NCBI GenBank assembly: GCA_023421955.1
Contig: JAEZSE010000049.1
Coordinates: 1 to 64,000, forward strand
Direction of reading: 5' to 3'
Source of the DNA: Bacillota bacterium
GTDB lineage: Bacteria > Bacillota > Clostridia > Christensenellales > UMGS416
DNA: 64,000 nt
The position numbers were made by a program, and so were the translations under genes. This document shows positions 33,298-41,334 of the stretch, one piece after another. Numbering within the stretch: position 1 is the first letter of the stretch; every line of letters begins with the position of its first letter. The notes below the pieces were generated by a model. That model saw nothing but the letters and a program-made list of their open reading frames with translations. It did not search any database and was not told the DNA's origin.

Positions 33298-33306
33298 ATT
33301 ATACCA
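33298..33306 (-). promoter_or_regulatory. Extended -10 promoter of the wbp-like operon
   Basis: Minus strand TGGTATAAT (33306-33298); the -35 hexamer 17 bases upstream is TGGCTA, weak. Predicted start near 33291, placing the leader at about 37 bases before TTG 33254. A weak GTGAG/CTCAC hairpin at 33367-33385 may separate it from the glycosyltransferase operon. Confidence 0.65.
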
Positions 33307-33421
33307 TAATGCATAGCCAGTAGCCAGTAGCGATCAGTATTGTTTACAGGTCACCAAACAAATAACTCTCACTGTGGTACTGTGAGTAATGCAAGGTTTC
33401 CTTAAATCCAAGAATGCATTT

Positions 33422-34627
33422 TTATCGTTTCGCCAAGCTTGCTACAACCTCGACTTCCTCGGCAATCCGCTCGTCCCATGTGCGGAAGATTTGTTCGGCG
33501 GAACTGGCAGCCTGCCTGGCGAGGCGGCTTGCCAGCTCCTGGTCATCCAACAGCAACCGTATATGATTGGAGATGGTTTCAATCGTGCTATCCGGTTCCA
33601 GTAACAGACCGTTGCTATTGTGCTCGATGATTGTGCTGGTATCTCCATTATTGAGTGTTACAATCGGTTTCCCCACGCGCATCGCTTCAAACAGTGGGTT
33701 TCCCATGTTGCTGAGGTCATATAGTGATAAGAAGATATCAGAGAATTTCATAATTGAATAGACTTTAGCCTGCGGAAGGCCGCCGGTAAAGATGGTCTTT
33801 CCTGCAATACCAAGCTCGTTGGCCAGCCTTTCAAGGTCCGACCTCATTTCGCCATCGCCCACGATGACCAGTCTCAAATCATCGGAATTGCTGCTTAGCA
33901 GCCTATGGAATGCCCGCAGGCTTCTGTCAAGCCGCTTCCAGCCCACCAAACGGCTTACGCACAGCAGTGTCTTTGCCCCGTGAGGTACACCCAGCATTTG
34001 ACGCACCTGTTCAGCATCATAGCCAGACAGATCAATACGGTTTACTCCATTGATCCAAAAGCGGATGTCCTTCGACTGATTCCCGAGTTGTTCAAGCACC
34101 CACTTGCCCTGGGTGCCATCGTTGGTCATGATGGTGAGGTCAGCGGCCGTTCGAAGCGCCTTGAAGTGATGCCGCAAAATAGTCTTGTATTTTAGGCTAT
34201 GAAGTTTGTCAGCAAGAACAGTGCCCATAAAGCGCGTCACAAAGGGCAGTCTGAACCGCCTGCTCAGCCACTGAGCCGCAGGAACGCCATCCACTTCATA
34301 AGCGTAGAGAATATCGATCCCTTCCGCTTGAATGATCCTGGCTCCCTCCCGCCGGAATCTGTATTGAGAGAGGATATAGCCGATCTGCTGTGCGATTGTG
34401 GAGATATGCCGCTTTTTGGCAAGCTTGCGGAGCAAGGGGTATTCAAACTTATGGATGTGCAGGTTTTCCGGAGATGAGCCGAAATTCGGGTTTTCCTCGC
34501 GCATCAGCACATGCACATCCCACCCGGCCTGTACATAGCCGTTAACCGTCTTGAATAGTGATGGAGCGCCTTTCCCCGTGGAAATGGACCAAAAGTTCAA
34601 AGCCATGAGGAATAGTATTTTTTTCAT
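33422..34627 (-). CDS. Family 4 glycosyltransferase
   Basis: 401 residues, GT-B fold. N-terminal half holds the acceptor side (KKILFLMALNFWSISTGKGA, QAGWDVHVLMREENPNFGS); the donor half includes LLCVSRLVGWKRLDRSLRAF, LVIVGDGEMRSDLERLANEL and the signature PLFEAMRVGKPIVTLNNGDT, with the E-x7-E-like GN/E motif of GT4. Retaining, cytoplasmic face of the membrane. Sugar donor cannot be read. It is the last gene of a four-gene glycan operon (acetyltransferase, three GT4) running toward the wbp promoter. The spacing to the previous gene (63 bases) is larger than among the others. Confidence 0.88.
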   Translation of the reverse strand: MKKILFLMALNFWSISTGKGAPSLFKTVNGYVQAGWDVHVLMREENPNFGSSPENLHIHKFEYPLLRKLAKKRHISTIAQQIGYILSQYRFRREGARIIQAEGIDILYAYEVDGVPAAQWLSRRFRLPFVTRFMGTVLADKLHSLKYKTILRHHFKALRTAADLTIMTNDGTQGKWVLEQLGNQSKDIRFWINGVNRIDLSGYDAEQVRQMLGVPHGAKTLLCVSRLVGWKRLDRSLRAFHRLLSSNSDDLRLVIVGDGEMRSDLERLANELGIAGKTIFTGGLPQAKVYSIMKFSDIFLSLYDLSNMGNPLFEAMRVGKPIVTLNNGDTSTIIEHNSNGLLLEPDSTIETISNHIRLLLDDQELASRLARQAASSAEQIFRTWDERIAEEVEVVASLAKR

Positions 34628-34690
34628 TCGCTCCCTGCCTTTCGGTTACAGAATTCGCAACCACAACGAGTTACAGGACCTTCGCCTCGC

Positions 34691-35887
34691 CTACCGATGC
34701 TCCGATTCCAATACATCCCGATATATGCCTTCCAGTCTCTGTAAAAAAGCTTCCCGTCCATACCGCTCAACGCAATGCTCCCGAATCGTTGCCGGATCAA
34801 ACCGATTGATGTTCTGCAGCATGGCTTCCATAGCCCTGGCCATCGCATCCACATCACCCACTGGCACCAGATAGCCGCAAAGATCATCCACGATGTCCTC
34901 CGGCCCTCCGCACCTGGTTGAGATTACCGGTTTGCCAAGCGCCATCGCCTCGATCAACACCACGCCGAATGTCTCAATGTCGCTGGATAGCACAAATGCG
35001 CCGCAGGCGGACATTTCGCGGATGACCTCGGGGCGGGTGAGGTATCCGAGCAAGTTCGCTTTACCGGCAAGACCGGCTTCGGAGATTGCTCGATCCAGTT
35101 CCTCCCGCATGGGGCCTGAGCCGCCGATTCTCAAGCGCGCGTTGGGGTGGCGGTCCAGCACTTGACGGAACGCTGCGATCAGGTTTTTGTGCTTCTTCAA
35201 TTCGATCAAATTGGCCACGTTAAGAAATGTGAAGCATTCCTCGTTTTTCGCTGGTGTTGGTAATTCGGCGTCCTCAAAGGACGATTCCAGCAGGTTGTAA
35301 ATCACCGAGATATGGTTGGCTGCGGGGATTGCCGCACCGTACTTGCCCTGCAGGATCGCAGCCGTGGAAGACCCCACCGTTGTGATTACTGCCGCATCTT
35401 TCAATGCCAGGCGGATGTAGGCTTCCTGCGCCTCGGTATATAGATTGCGCCCATGGGCGCTGCTGTGTTCGGTGATCATGTAGGGGAGACCGTAACGTTC
35501 TTTTAGTGCTTGCGCCAGCACCCCGGCGTAAAGGCAGTCATGGGCGTGGGCAATGTCCGGCATGCCGTATTCGGCTACATATCGGTCAAAGGCAGCAAGG
35601 CCAAGGCTGCGCATCTTGTCCGCCTGGTAATCGGCGCTGATGAAGCGCTGGGGCATCAATGCCTTTCTGTAGCGTCGGACAACGCACACGCCGCTTTCCT
35701 CGTCACAGGTCGTGTTCCTGCACAGGTTTGCCCGCAGGATGCTCTTGAACGGCAGCAGCCCTGCTGACAGAACACCCACCTGAAAGCCGGCTGCGATGAG
35801 ACAATTCGCCTGGTGCTTTTGGAAGATGCCCGCCAGGGGCATGTGTTCTGTTTGATACAGATAACTTGGCAGAATCAATATGTGCAT
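34691..35887 (-). CDS. Family 4 glycosyltransferase
   Basis: 398 residues. N-terminus MHILILPSYLYQTEHMPLAGIFQKHQA, then RLALKDAAVITTVGSST, and in the donor domain FLNVANLIELKKHKNLIAAF, LRIGGSGPMREELDRAISEA and SSDIETFGVVLIEAMALGKPVISTRCGGPEDIVDD, the GT4 E-x7-E signature (here E in ETFG and E in VVLIEA). Cytosolic, retaining. Three bases separate its start from the stop of the previous GT (35891), so they are coupled. Probably adds one sugar of the surface glycan for which the wbp-like genes make the nucleotide sugar; linkage unknown. Confidence 0.9.
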   Translation of the reverse strand: MHILILPSYLYQTEHMPLAGIFQKHQANCLIAAGFQVGVLSAGLLPFKSILRANLCRNTTCDEESGVCVVRRYRKALMPQRFISADYQADKMRSLGLAAFDRYVAEYGMPDIAHAHDCLYAGVLAQALKERYGLPYMITEHSSAHGRNLYTEAQEAYIRLALKDAAVITTVGSSTAAILQGKYGAAIPAANHISVIYNLLESSFEDAELPTPAKNEECFTFLNVANLIELKKHKNLIAAFRQVLDRHPNARLRIGGSGPMREELDRAISEAGLAGKANLLGYLTRPEVIREMSACGAFVLSSDIETFGVVLIEAMALGKPVISTRCGGPEDIVDDLCGYLVPVGDVDAMARAMEAMLQNINRFDPATIREHCVERYGREAFLQRLEGIYRDVLESEHR

Positions 35888-35890
35888 GGT

Positions 35891-37060
35891 TCACCTGCCT
35901 GTTCCCATATCCGGCAAGCTCTTGCCGGCTACGACGTCGTAAGACAGCACGGTGTTGCAGAGATGCTGTGCCTTCTCCGCCATCTCCTTATAAAGGAGCC
36001 TGTCCTCCATCAGCCGTTTGATGCAGCCGGCGAGTTCTGTTTCGTCATCCGACCGCAAAAAGAAGGCATTGCCGATGTTGAGATAGCTTACCGTTTCTCC
36101 CCACCAGCGTAGAATCGTTGGCAATCCGCAGCAGATGGCCGACTGCCAGAGCACCGACTGTGTGCCCGGAAAGGCAGCGATATCGGCAGCCAGGTAATAG
36201 TCGATGATCCTCGCGCTGTCCTGCCAGCCTGCAAACTGTATTTTGTTGTCGCCGTCGGCCAATGTGAGCAGTGTTTCCCGATATCCCGGCTCCATTGAGC
36301 CGATGATGAGAAGCTTCAAGCGCTTGTCGTTGATGGCCTTTACGGCTTTAATGAGAAGGTCCACCTTTTTGTTGGCGTTCAGCTTTCCGGCCGTCACAAC
36401 CACGAAATCATTGTCATCGATATTGTGCTGCTCACGGATCTCCTGCCGAATCTGCTGGCGTTGATCCCAATGAATGGAGTCCGTATCCGCGCCCAGATTG
36501 AGGATTTCAATCTTTGACCTGTCGATGCCGTTGCAGTAATGGGCAAAATCGGCGCAATCTTCGGTAATGGCGAAGATCCTGTCCAGATGCCTTTGGTAAA
36601 CCATATACATGAGCCGCCAGAAAAACCCGTGAAGCAGATACCTGGAAACCAGGTTCTTTCCGCTGTTGTACCAATCGGAGTGGATGTCAGCGTAGAGCTT
36701 GCAGCCACTCACACGCTTGTAGTGGACTGCTGTCGCCACAGAAAGGTTGTTCAGGCTGTGCATGAAGATTAGGTCGGGCTTTTCCCTGTCCAGCACTGCA
36801 TACAAGCCCTTTGGCAGCACCAACCGGTTCAGCAGGTTGATGCGCAGCGGCAGCCGAATGATTTTAACCCTGGAGATCGTATACGTGCGGGCTTTTGTGC
36901 CGGCGTCATTGTAATCCTTATATTCAGCCGGGCAATAATCAAGGCCCGCAATCACAACTACGTCGTGGCCGGCCTTCGCCTGGTATTCCGGGAGCAAATT
37001 GGCTTGATAGGACCAATTGTCAAGATAGGGTTCCACAAAACACAGATGCACGATTTTCAT
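35891..37060 (-). CDS. Glycosyltransferase, GT4-like
   Basis: 389 residues from ATG 37060 (MKIVHLCFVEPYLDNWSYQA). N-terminal half has YQAKAGHDVVVIAGLDY; donor half has FVVVTAGKLNANKKVDLLI, LLIIGSMEPGYRETLLTLAD and SVLWQSAICCGLPTILRWWG. The E-x7-E region is less canonical than in its two neighbours: where others have PLFEAM or GLVLIEAM there is QSVLWQSAICCGLP, so the catalytic glutamates may be replaced. Possibly an inactive or diverged GT4. The upstream frame from 37162 overlaps the acetyltransferase gene and is rejected; GGAAGG precedes the chosen ATG. Starts 5 bases past that gene's stop. Confidence 0.8.
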   Translation of the reverse strand: MKIVHLCFVEPYLDNWSYQANLLPEYQAKAGHDVVVIAGLDYCPAEYKDYNDAGTKARTYTISRVKIIRLPLRINLLNRLVLPKGLYAVLDREKPDLIFMHSLNNLSVATAVHYKRVSGCKLYADIHSDWYNSGKNLVSRYLLHGFFWRLMYMVYQRHLDRIFAITEDCADFAHYCNGIDRSKIEILNLGADTDSIHWDQRQQIRQEIREQHNIDDNDFVVVTAGKLNANKKVDLLIKAVKAINDKRLKLLIIGSMEPGYRETLLTLADGDNKIQFAGWQDSARIIDYYLAADIAAFPGTQSVLWQSAICCGLPTILRWWGETVSYLNIGNAFFLRSDDETELAGCIKRLMEDRLLYKEMAEKAQHLCNTVLSYDVVAGKSLPDMGTGR

Positions 37061-37064
37061 AAGC

Positions 37065-37748
37065 TCAGCCTTCCGGTTGGTCAGTTTGCTCCGGTTTGGA
37101 GAGGAAACGGACGGCAAACCTGCCGATATCGGAAAAAAGACCAGCGTTCCGGCGGATTTCATTTTCCGGCCAATCCCACCAGTTGAGTTTCAACAGCTTT
37201 TCCACAGTCTCATCGTCGAATCGCTTGCGGATCATGCGAGCCGGTACACCGGCCATCACCGCATAGGGCTCCACGTCCTTCGTGACGACTGCCCCGGCCC
37301 CGATGATCGCGCCATGACCGATGGCCACACCGTCTCGGACCATCGCCCTCGTGCCGATCCAAACGTCGTTGCCGATCACGGTTTGTTTGTATTCCTCGAA
37401 TTCCGGTGGATGCTCCACCCACTGAGTCCGCACGGCATTATGGTTTGTGTAAAATGCTGGCGATGTCGATACCATTCCCGAGGGATGATTGCCCAGGCCG
37501 ATCTGTACCGACCCTGCAATCGAGCAGAACCGCCCGATCTCCGCCCGGATCACTCGGGTGCCGTCGCCGATGTAGGAATAGTCGCCCAGATCAACGTTGT
37601 GCAGCACGCACATGCGCTCCACACGGGTGTTGCGTCCAAACCGGCAGCCTGGTGTGAAAAAGGCAAGCAGAGAGATCCGCGCGCCGGCGCGGGCCCGCCA
37701 GGCAAAGCGCAGGAAGAAGTCCTGCAGCATCATCATTAACCGCCCCAT
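37065..37748 (-). CDS. Hexapeptide-repeat O-acetyltransferase, XAT-like
   Basis: 227 residues. Left-handed beta-helix repeats: RNTRVERMCVLHNVDLGDYSYIG, AEIGRFCSIAGSVQIGLG, then VIGNDVWIGTRAMVRDGVAIGHGAIIGAG and GVPARMIRKRF, the xenobiotic/sugar acetyltransferase pattern. A conserved loop histidine lies in GLGNHPSGMV. Transfers acetyl from acetyl-CoA to a hydroxyl, perhaps of a lipid-linked sugar, judged by its place at the head of the three-glycosyltransferase operon. ATG 37748 (MGRLMMMLQ) has AAGGTGG five bases upstream; GTG 37757 is the alternative. No clear promoter upstream. Confidence 0.82.
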   Translation of the reverse strand: MGRLMMMLQDFFLRFAWRARAGARISLLAFFTPGCRFGRNTRVERMCVLHNVDLGDYSYIGDGTRVIRAEIGRFCSIAGSVQIGLGNHPSGMVSTSPAFYTNHNAVRTQWVEHPPEFEEYKQTVIGNDVWIGTRAMVRDGVAIGHGAIIGAGAVVTKDVEPYAVMAGVPARMIRKRFDDETVEKLLKLNWWDWPENEIRRNAGLFSDIGRFAVRFLSKPEQTDQPEG

Positions 37749-37889
37749 GGGCACCACCTTATCAACAGGGTCTGTAAAAGTATGTCAGAAAATCCTATTA
37801 ATCATAATGTGAGGGGGATGGGGTGTCAATAACCAGCTCTTTTGTTCTACGATGGTGAGATGTTTAGTCAAGCAGCCATTACCGAGCAC

Positions 37890-37936
37890 GATATAACAAA
37901 TTGCCCACCCAGCGACCTGCGCGTTGGGTGGGCAAT
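37890..37936 (-). terminator. Intrinsic terminator of the ferritin gene
   Basis: Minus strand hairpin with 12-base arms ATTGCCCACCCA (37936-37925) and TGGGTGGGCAAT (37911-37900) followed by TTGTTATA. Lies 57 bases past the stop. The region 37749-37890 holds no gene. Confidence 0.8.
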
Positions 37937-37992
37937 GGCTGACGATACGAGTTGAAAATCGCCAAGGTGCGATAGCATCGCAGGCAAAACGT

Positions 37993-38517
37993 TTACATTG
38001 CCTGAGCCGCCAACGGAGCGGCTTGCGCGTAAACCCTGGTTGCCTTCTGGCTGTCCAGCATGAACAAGCCCTTGCCGTCACCGCCGAAAAGTTTGTAACT
38101 GGTGATGTTGTCGACGGCATTAGCCTCTTCTTCCACCTGCTCGGTGATGAACCATTTCAGCATTTCCTCGGTCTTAAAATCGCCTTCTTCGCGGGCAGTG
38201 GCGTTGATCTTGTAGATCAAGCTGGTAACCAGCTGCTCGTGGCTGAGGTTCAGATTCAATAGCTCTTCAATGTCGGTAAATTCAAAGTTGGGCTCGTCGA
38301 TGGCCAGCAGATGCACGCGGCCGTTGGCCTGAATGATGTAGTTCATGAAGATCAGCGCATGGTCACGCTCTTCCTGCGCCTGCACACGGAACCAGTGAGC
38401 ATAACCGTTCAGCCCATAATTGTGCAGCCACCCGGCCATGGATAAGTATAGGTAAGCCGAATAGAATTCGTTCTTGATCTGGTTGTTCAGAAGGTCTTCG
38501 ATCTTTTTGCTCAGCAT
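37993..38517 (-). CDS. ftnA: Non-haem ferritin
   Basis: 174 residues, four-helix bundle. All ferroxidase ligands of E. coli FtnA occur at the same positions: Glu17 (NEFYSAYLYLS), Glu50 and His53 (EERDHAL), Glu94 (LSHEQLV), Gln127 and Glu130 (TEQVEEE). Stores and oxidises iron as a 24-mer in the cytoplasm. Start ATG 38517 with GGAGG a few bases upstream. The end region, ...RVYAQAAPLAAQAM, is more hydrophobic than usual. Divergent from the rsgA leader; a TATAAT (38583-38578) with a poor -35 is the likely promoter. Confidence 0.95.
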   Translation of the reverse strand: MLSKKIEDLLNNQIKNEFYSAYLYLSMAGWLHNYGLNGYAHWFRVQAQEERDHALIFMNYIIQANGRVHLLAIDEPNFEFTDIEELLNLNLSHEQLVTSLIYKINATAREEGDFKTEEMLKWFITEQVEEEANAVDNITSYKLFGGDGKGLFMLDSQKATRVYAQAAPLAAQAM

Positions 38518-38616
38518 GGTGATCCCTCCGTTTCGTTTGCCTTATCATAGGCCAATATCATTTCTTGTTCCGTGATTATTATAACATTTCTGAAAATGCA
38601 GCGATAGGTCTGTGCC

Positions 38617-38645
38617 TTGACGAATCAGCCAATTTGGAATATGAT
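38617..38645 (+). promoter_or_regulatory. Sigma-A promoter of the rsgA leader
   Basis: TTGACG (38617-38622), 17-base spacer, TATGAT (38640-38645). Predicted start near 38652, giving a 170-base leader before rsgA. Confidence 0.75.
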
Positions 38646-38674
38646 ACCATTACTCCGTTTGAAGGGGGATGACT

Positions 38675-38713
38675 ATGATGAAAACCAGATTGCAAGCGGA
38701 ATCCTTCCTCTGA
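38675..38713 (+). CDS. Short leader peptide of the rsgA attenuator
   Basis: 12 residues, MMKTRLQAESFL, with AAGGGGG (38662-38668) 6 bases before ATG 38675; an in-frame ATG at 38669 lies too close to the SD. It is too short for normal ORF finding but has a good ribosome site, starts just after the promoter and ends with TGA 38711, 56 bases before an intrinsic terminator. That arrangement is the usual form of ribosome-controlled attenuation, as in leaders of antibiotic-response genes. A GC-rich hairpin (38725-38750) lies between the stop and the terminator. The role is inferred from layout alone. Confidence 0.5.
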   Translation: MMKTRLQAESFL

Positions 38714-38769
38714 GTTTCATAGGGCGGCGGGCATGCCCGTTGCCGCATCCACCTGAAACGCGCACAATC

Positions 38770-38794
38770 AAGCACGCTGCAGGCGTGCTTTTTT
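38770..38794 (+). terminator. Intrinsic terminator inside the rsgA leader (attenuator)
   Basis: AAGCACGC (38770-38777), 5-base loop, GCGTGCTT (38783-38790), ending in six T (38789-38794). It stands 26 bases before the rsgA start and after the leader peptide, so transcription of rsgA needs readthrough. Confidence 0.8.
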
Positions 38795-38819
38795 CGTGCA
38801 AAGAAAAGGAGTATCCGTA

Positions 38820-39899
38820 ATGACAGATTTGTTTTCGCTTGGCTGGGACGACGGTTTTGAGCGTTCCTTCGAGCCTTATCACCTGGAAAGCCATCGGCCT
38901 GCCAGAGTGATAGCCAGACTGGCTACACAATACCGGCTGCTGGCAGATTCTGGGCAACATGATGCTATCTTGTCTGGTAAATATCTACACAAGGTTGACC
39001 AGGGTGAGGAGGAGCTGCCTGTGGTGGGAGACTGGGTGGCGGTGGAGTCCAGAGGGGATGACGCTGTGATCCAGGCACTTTTGCCTCGAAGAACCTGCTT
39101 TGCTCGAAAGCCAGCAATATCTGGAGGGCGTAAGATGAAGGGTGGCCAAGTCACCGGCGGCACAACGGCCCGCCAGGTGCTGGCAGCCAACATCGACACG
39201 GTGTTTATCGTGAGCGCTCTGGATGGCAACCATAGCATTGCCCGCACCGAGCGATATCTCACGATGGCGCTGGCCAGCGGCGCGCAGCCTGTACTGCTGA
39301 TGAACAAGCTGGACCTTTGCCCAGACGCGACGATGGTGCTGGAACAGTTGAAACGCATCGGCGGTGACTGCCCGGTGCACACCGTGAGCGCCATGTCCGG
39401 CGAGGGCATTGAGGCGGTGGAGCAATACCTGCAGCCGGGGAAAACGGTGGCCTTTTTGGGCCCGTCCGGCGTGGGCAAGTCCACGCTGATCAACCGGCTG
39501 TTTGGCACAGAGAAGCTTGTTACTGGAAGTGTTAACGAAATGACCGGTAAGGGGCGGCACACTACGACCAGGGCGGAGCTGCTTATTCACCAAAACGGTG
39601 CAATGCTCATTGACACGCCCGGCATCCGGGAGCTGCAGTTGTGGTGTGATTCGGAGGCCGTACAGGATAGCTTTGAGGATGTGGCGGAGCTGATCGCCCG
39701 GTGCCGGTTTTCCGATTGCGGGCATACCAATGAGCCGGGTTGCGCCGTCCGCGAAGCTATTGCGTCCGGCGAGCTGGATCCGGCTCGGTATCGGAACTAC
39801 CGGAAGCTGGATGAGGAGACGGCTCGGTTGGACGCAAGGAAAAAGCAAAGGGAGATTTGGATGGGGAGGAAGGAGAAGGGGGTTAGGAAGAAGGGGTAG
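38820..39899 (+). CDS. rsgA: Ribosome small-subunit-dependent GTPase A (RsgA-type)
   Basis: 359 residues. N-terminal OB domain (~1-95), circularly permuted GTPase domain, then a zinc-binding tail. G4 is MNKLDL, G1/P-loop GPSGVGKSTLINRL, G3 DTPGIREL, and the permuted order G4-G5-G1-G2-G3 is seen. Zinc ligands: CRFSDCGHTNEPGCAV (Cys-x-Cys-His-Cys). GTPase that helps maturation of the 30S subunit. The start (TDLFSLGWDDGFERSFEP) is typical of a second RsgA paralogue in Firmicutes rather than the B. subtilis yloQ type, so a housekeeping copy may lie elsewhere. ATG 38820 has AAAGGAG upstream. Expression is probably controlled by the leader attenuator. Ends with a Lys/Arg-rich tail. Confidence 0.92.
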   Translation: MTDLFSLGWDDGFERSFEPYHLESHRPARVIARLATQYRLLADSGQHDAILSGKYLHKVDQGEEELPVVGDWVAVESRGDDAVIQALLPRRTCFARKPAISGGRKMKGGQVTGGTTARQVLAANIDTVFIVSALDGNHSIARTERYLTMALASGAQPVLLMNKLDLCPDATMVLEQLKRIGGDCPVHTVSAMSGEGIEAVEQYLQPGKTVAFLGPSGVGKSTLINRLFGTEKLVTGSVNEMTGKGRHTTTRAELLIHQNGAMLIDTPGIRELQLWCDSEAVQDSFEDVAELIARCRFSDCGHTNEPGCAVREAIASGELDPARYRNYRKLDEETARLDARKKQREIWMGRKEKGVRKKG

Positions 39900-39913
39900 G
39901 AGAGGAAGGAATG

Positions 39914-39947
39914 GAAAGCCGCCGCGCGGGTTCGCGCGGCGGCTTTC
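39914..39947. terminator. Hairpin between convergent rsgA and CARDB genes
   Basis: Perfect 15-bp arms (39914-39928 and 39933-39947) with a GGTT loop; the arms end GAAAG/CTTTC. It lies between the rsgA stop (39899) and the CARDB gene stop (39961), so it likely terminates both strands, though T-tracts are short. Confidence 0.65.
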
Positions 39948-39960
39948 ACACTCTCCTAGT

Positions 39961-41286
39961 TTAACCGGGAAAATCAGATTCGTCTAGAATATTGGTTTTC
40001 GCATTGCCTTTTCCGGATGGATTAAGAGTAATTGTATATATTGAGTCACTTGTAAAATAATGATCAAACAAGGCGTAAGTCACGTTTGTCATAAACCCTT
40101 TTCTTTCAGGTGAATAATCTTTGCCGTATGAGTAAAATATCCGGTACTCTCTTGCAGGGACATTGTTAATTGTGAATGAGCTTTTCGCCCTCACATACAC
40201 AATGAGTACCGTTCTAAAATCCCTTTTCTCATAAACATAGTTGTGATTTTTTTGGATGACTATTATTGCATCCATGTTATAGTTATTTACAATTGTGAGG
40301 CTATTGTAATCCAAGCAATCTTGAGATCCCATTAGAAATGTACCGTTTTTTGGTCTCGATTTAGTTACAACTGTCAATTGTGTTGAAATCTTGCCAACAG
40401 AGTACTTGTACTTACCAGGTTTCGACTCAGAGATCCTAAAAGATACCTGTTTTTCCGATTTCCCATTTACCTCCACAGTCAATATTTCATGCTGTTTTCC
40501 ATTTCTCATCAGAACCAACTCAAATAATCCATCAAGATCACCCGAATTGTAGAGTGAAACAGATAATAATGATTCTCCCTTTGCTTTAATGTATTCTTTT
40601 GAAAGAGTAAGTTCTTTAACATATATGGAGGCAGGATAAACAGTCTTGAAGCTTAACGAAAGATTATCTATTGTTATTGGATTATATCCTATCTTTGTCA
40701 CCAGCCTCTTAGTAATTGTCTTCACCTCGCCAGGCTCAAGTGTAACTTTTACTGGCCTCTGGTCTTGATTATAAACACTAAAATTCGCGGTATAGGTGCC
40801 CTTGATTTCACCTGTGTTCTTTACTTTTACGCTTACTTCCATTTCTTGCCCAATAACCGGAGTAGCAGGATTCACGGCCAGATCGTAAACTTGAAAGCTT
40901 GCCGGCTTGAGCACTCTGAAATTGTCTGTTAGCTCACCAGCTAATACTTTGTGTAAGCCAACTTTATATCCAGTTAATGTAATCAAAACATCTTTTTTGC
41001 TTTTTCCATATAGATAGACCTCGGGTGTCTGTATTATCGTTCCATCAACCGTTACAGGAATTGAGCCTGTTATGGGGAAGAATCCATTGTTTTCTATACT
41101 TACAACAATAGTTGCTACATCTCCTGGTGTAACCTCTGAGGAGATGACTGAAAGATCAGGTATTTCCAATTTTCCATATATGAAATTTGGAGCAATGAAT
41201 AATATCACAAGCGAAATCACGGTTATGAGCAAAGCCATTACTGCTACTATAATCAAATAATGTTGATTTGCTTTATGCTCCTTCAT
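39961..41286 (-). CDS. Membrane-anchored protein with CARDB-like Ig domains, AT-rich island
   Basis: 441 residues. Basic N-terminus, one transmembrane helix (~12-32; LIIVAVMALLITVISLVILF), then about 380 residues outside in repeated beta-sandwich units (VVSIENNGFFPITGSIPVTV, VSVKVKNTGEIKGTYTANF, VSLYNSGDLDGLFELVLM) like the CARDB/APHP adhesion-related fold, and a C-terminal beta-rich domain from about residue 310 with aromatic residues (YNMDAIIVIQKNHNYVYEKR). No enzymatic motif. Base composition is about 30% G+C here against ~57% in the flanks, a sign of recent transfer. The gene downstream on the same strand, 41335..42006, encodes a short relative. AGGAGG precedes the chosen ATG; ATG 41289 is the alternative start. 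Confidence 0.6.
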   Translation of the reverse strand: MKEHKANQHYLIIVAVMALLITVISLVILFIAPNFIYGKLEIPDLSVISSEVTPGDVATIVVSIENNGFFPITGSIPVTVDGTIIQTPEVYLYGKSKKDVLITLTGYKVGLHKVLAGELTDNFRVLKPASFQVYDLAVNPATPVIGQEMEVSVKVKNTGEIKGTYTANFSVYNQDQRPVKVTLEPGEVKTITKRLVTKIGYNPITIDNLSLSFKTVYPASIYVKELTLSKEYIKAKGESLLSVSLYNSGDLDGLFELVLMRNGKQHEILTVEVNGKSEKQVSFRISESKPGKYKYSVGKISTQLTVVTKSRPKNGTFLMGSQDCLDYNSLTIVNNYNMDAIIVIQKNHNYVYEKRDFRTVLIVYVRAKSSFTINNVPAREYRIFYSYGKDYSPERKGFMTNVTYALFDHYFTSDSIYTITLNPSGKGNAKTNILDESDFPG

Positions 41287-41334
41287 CATATGAGCCTCCT
41301 GCATTCGCTGAACTTTCCAGTAGCAATATTACAC

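Noticed and set aside
33254..33314. ATG start codons at 33314 and 33299 for the aminotransferase
   Set aside because: Both overlap or precede the -10 box at 33303-33298; TTG 33254 with AGGTG is the better start.
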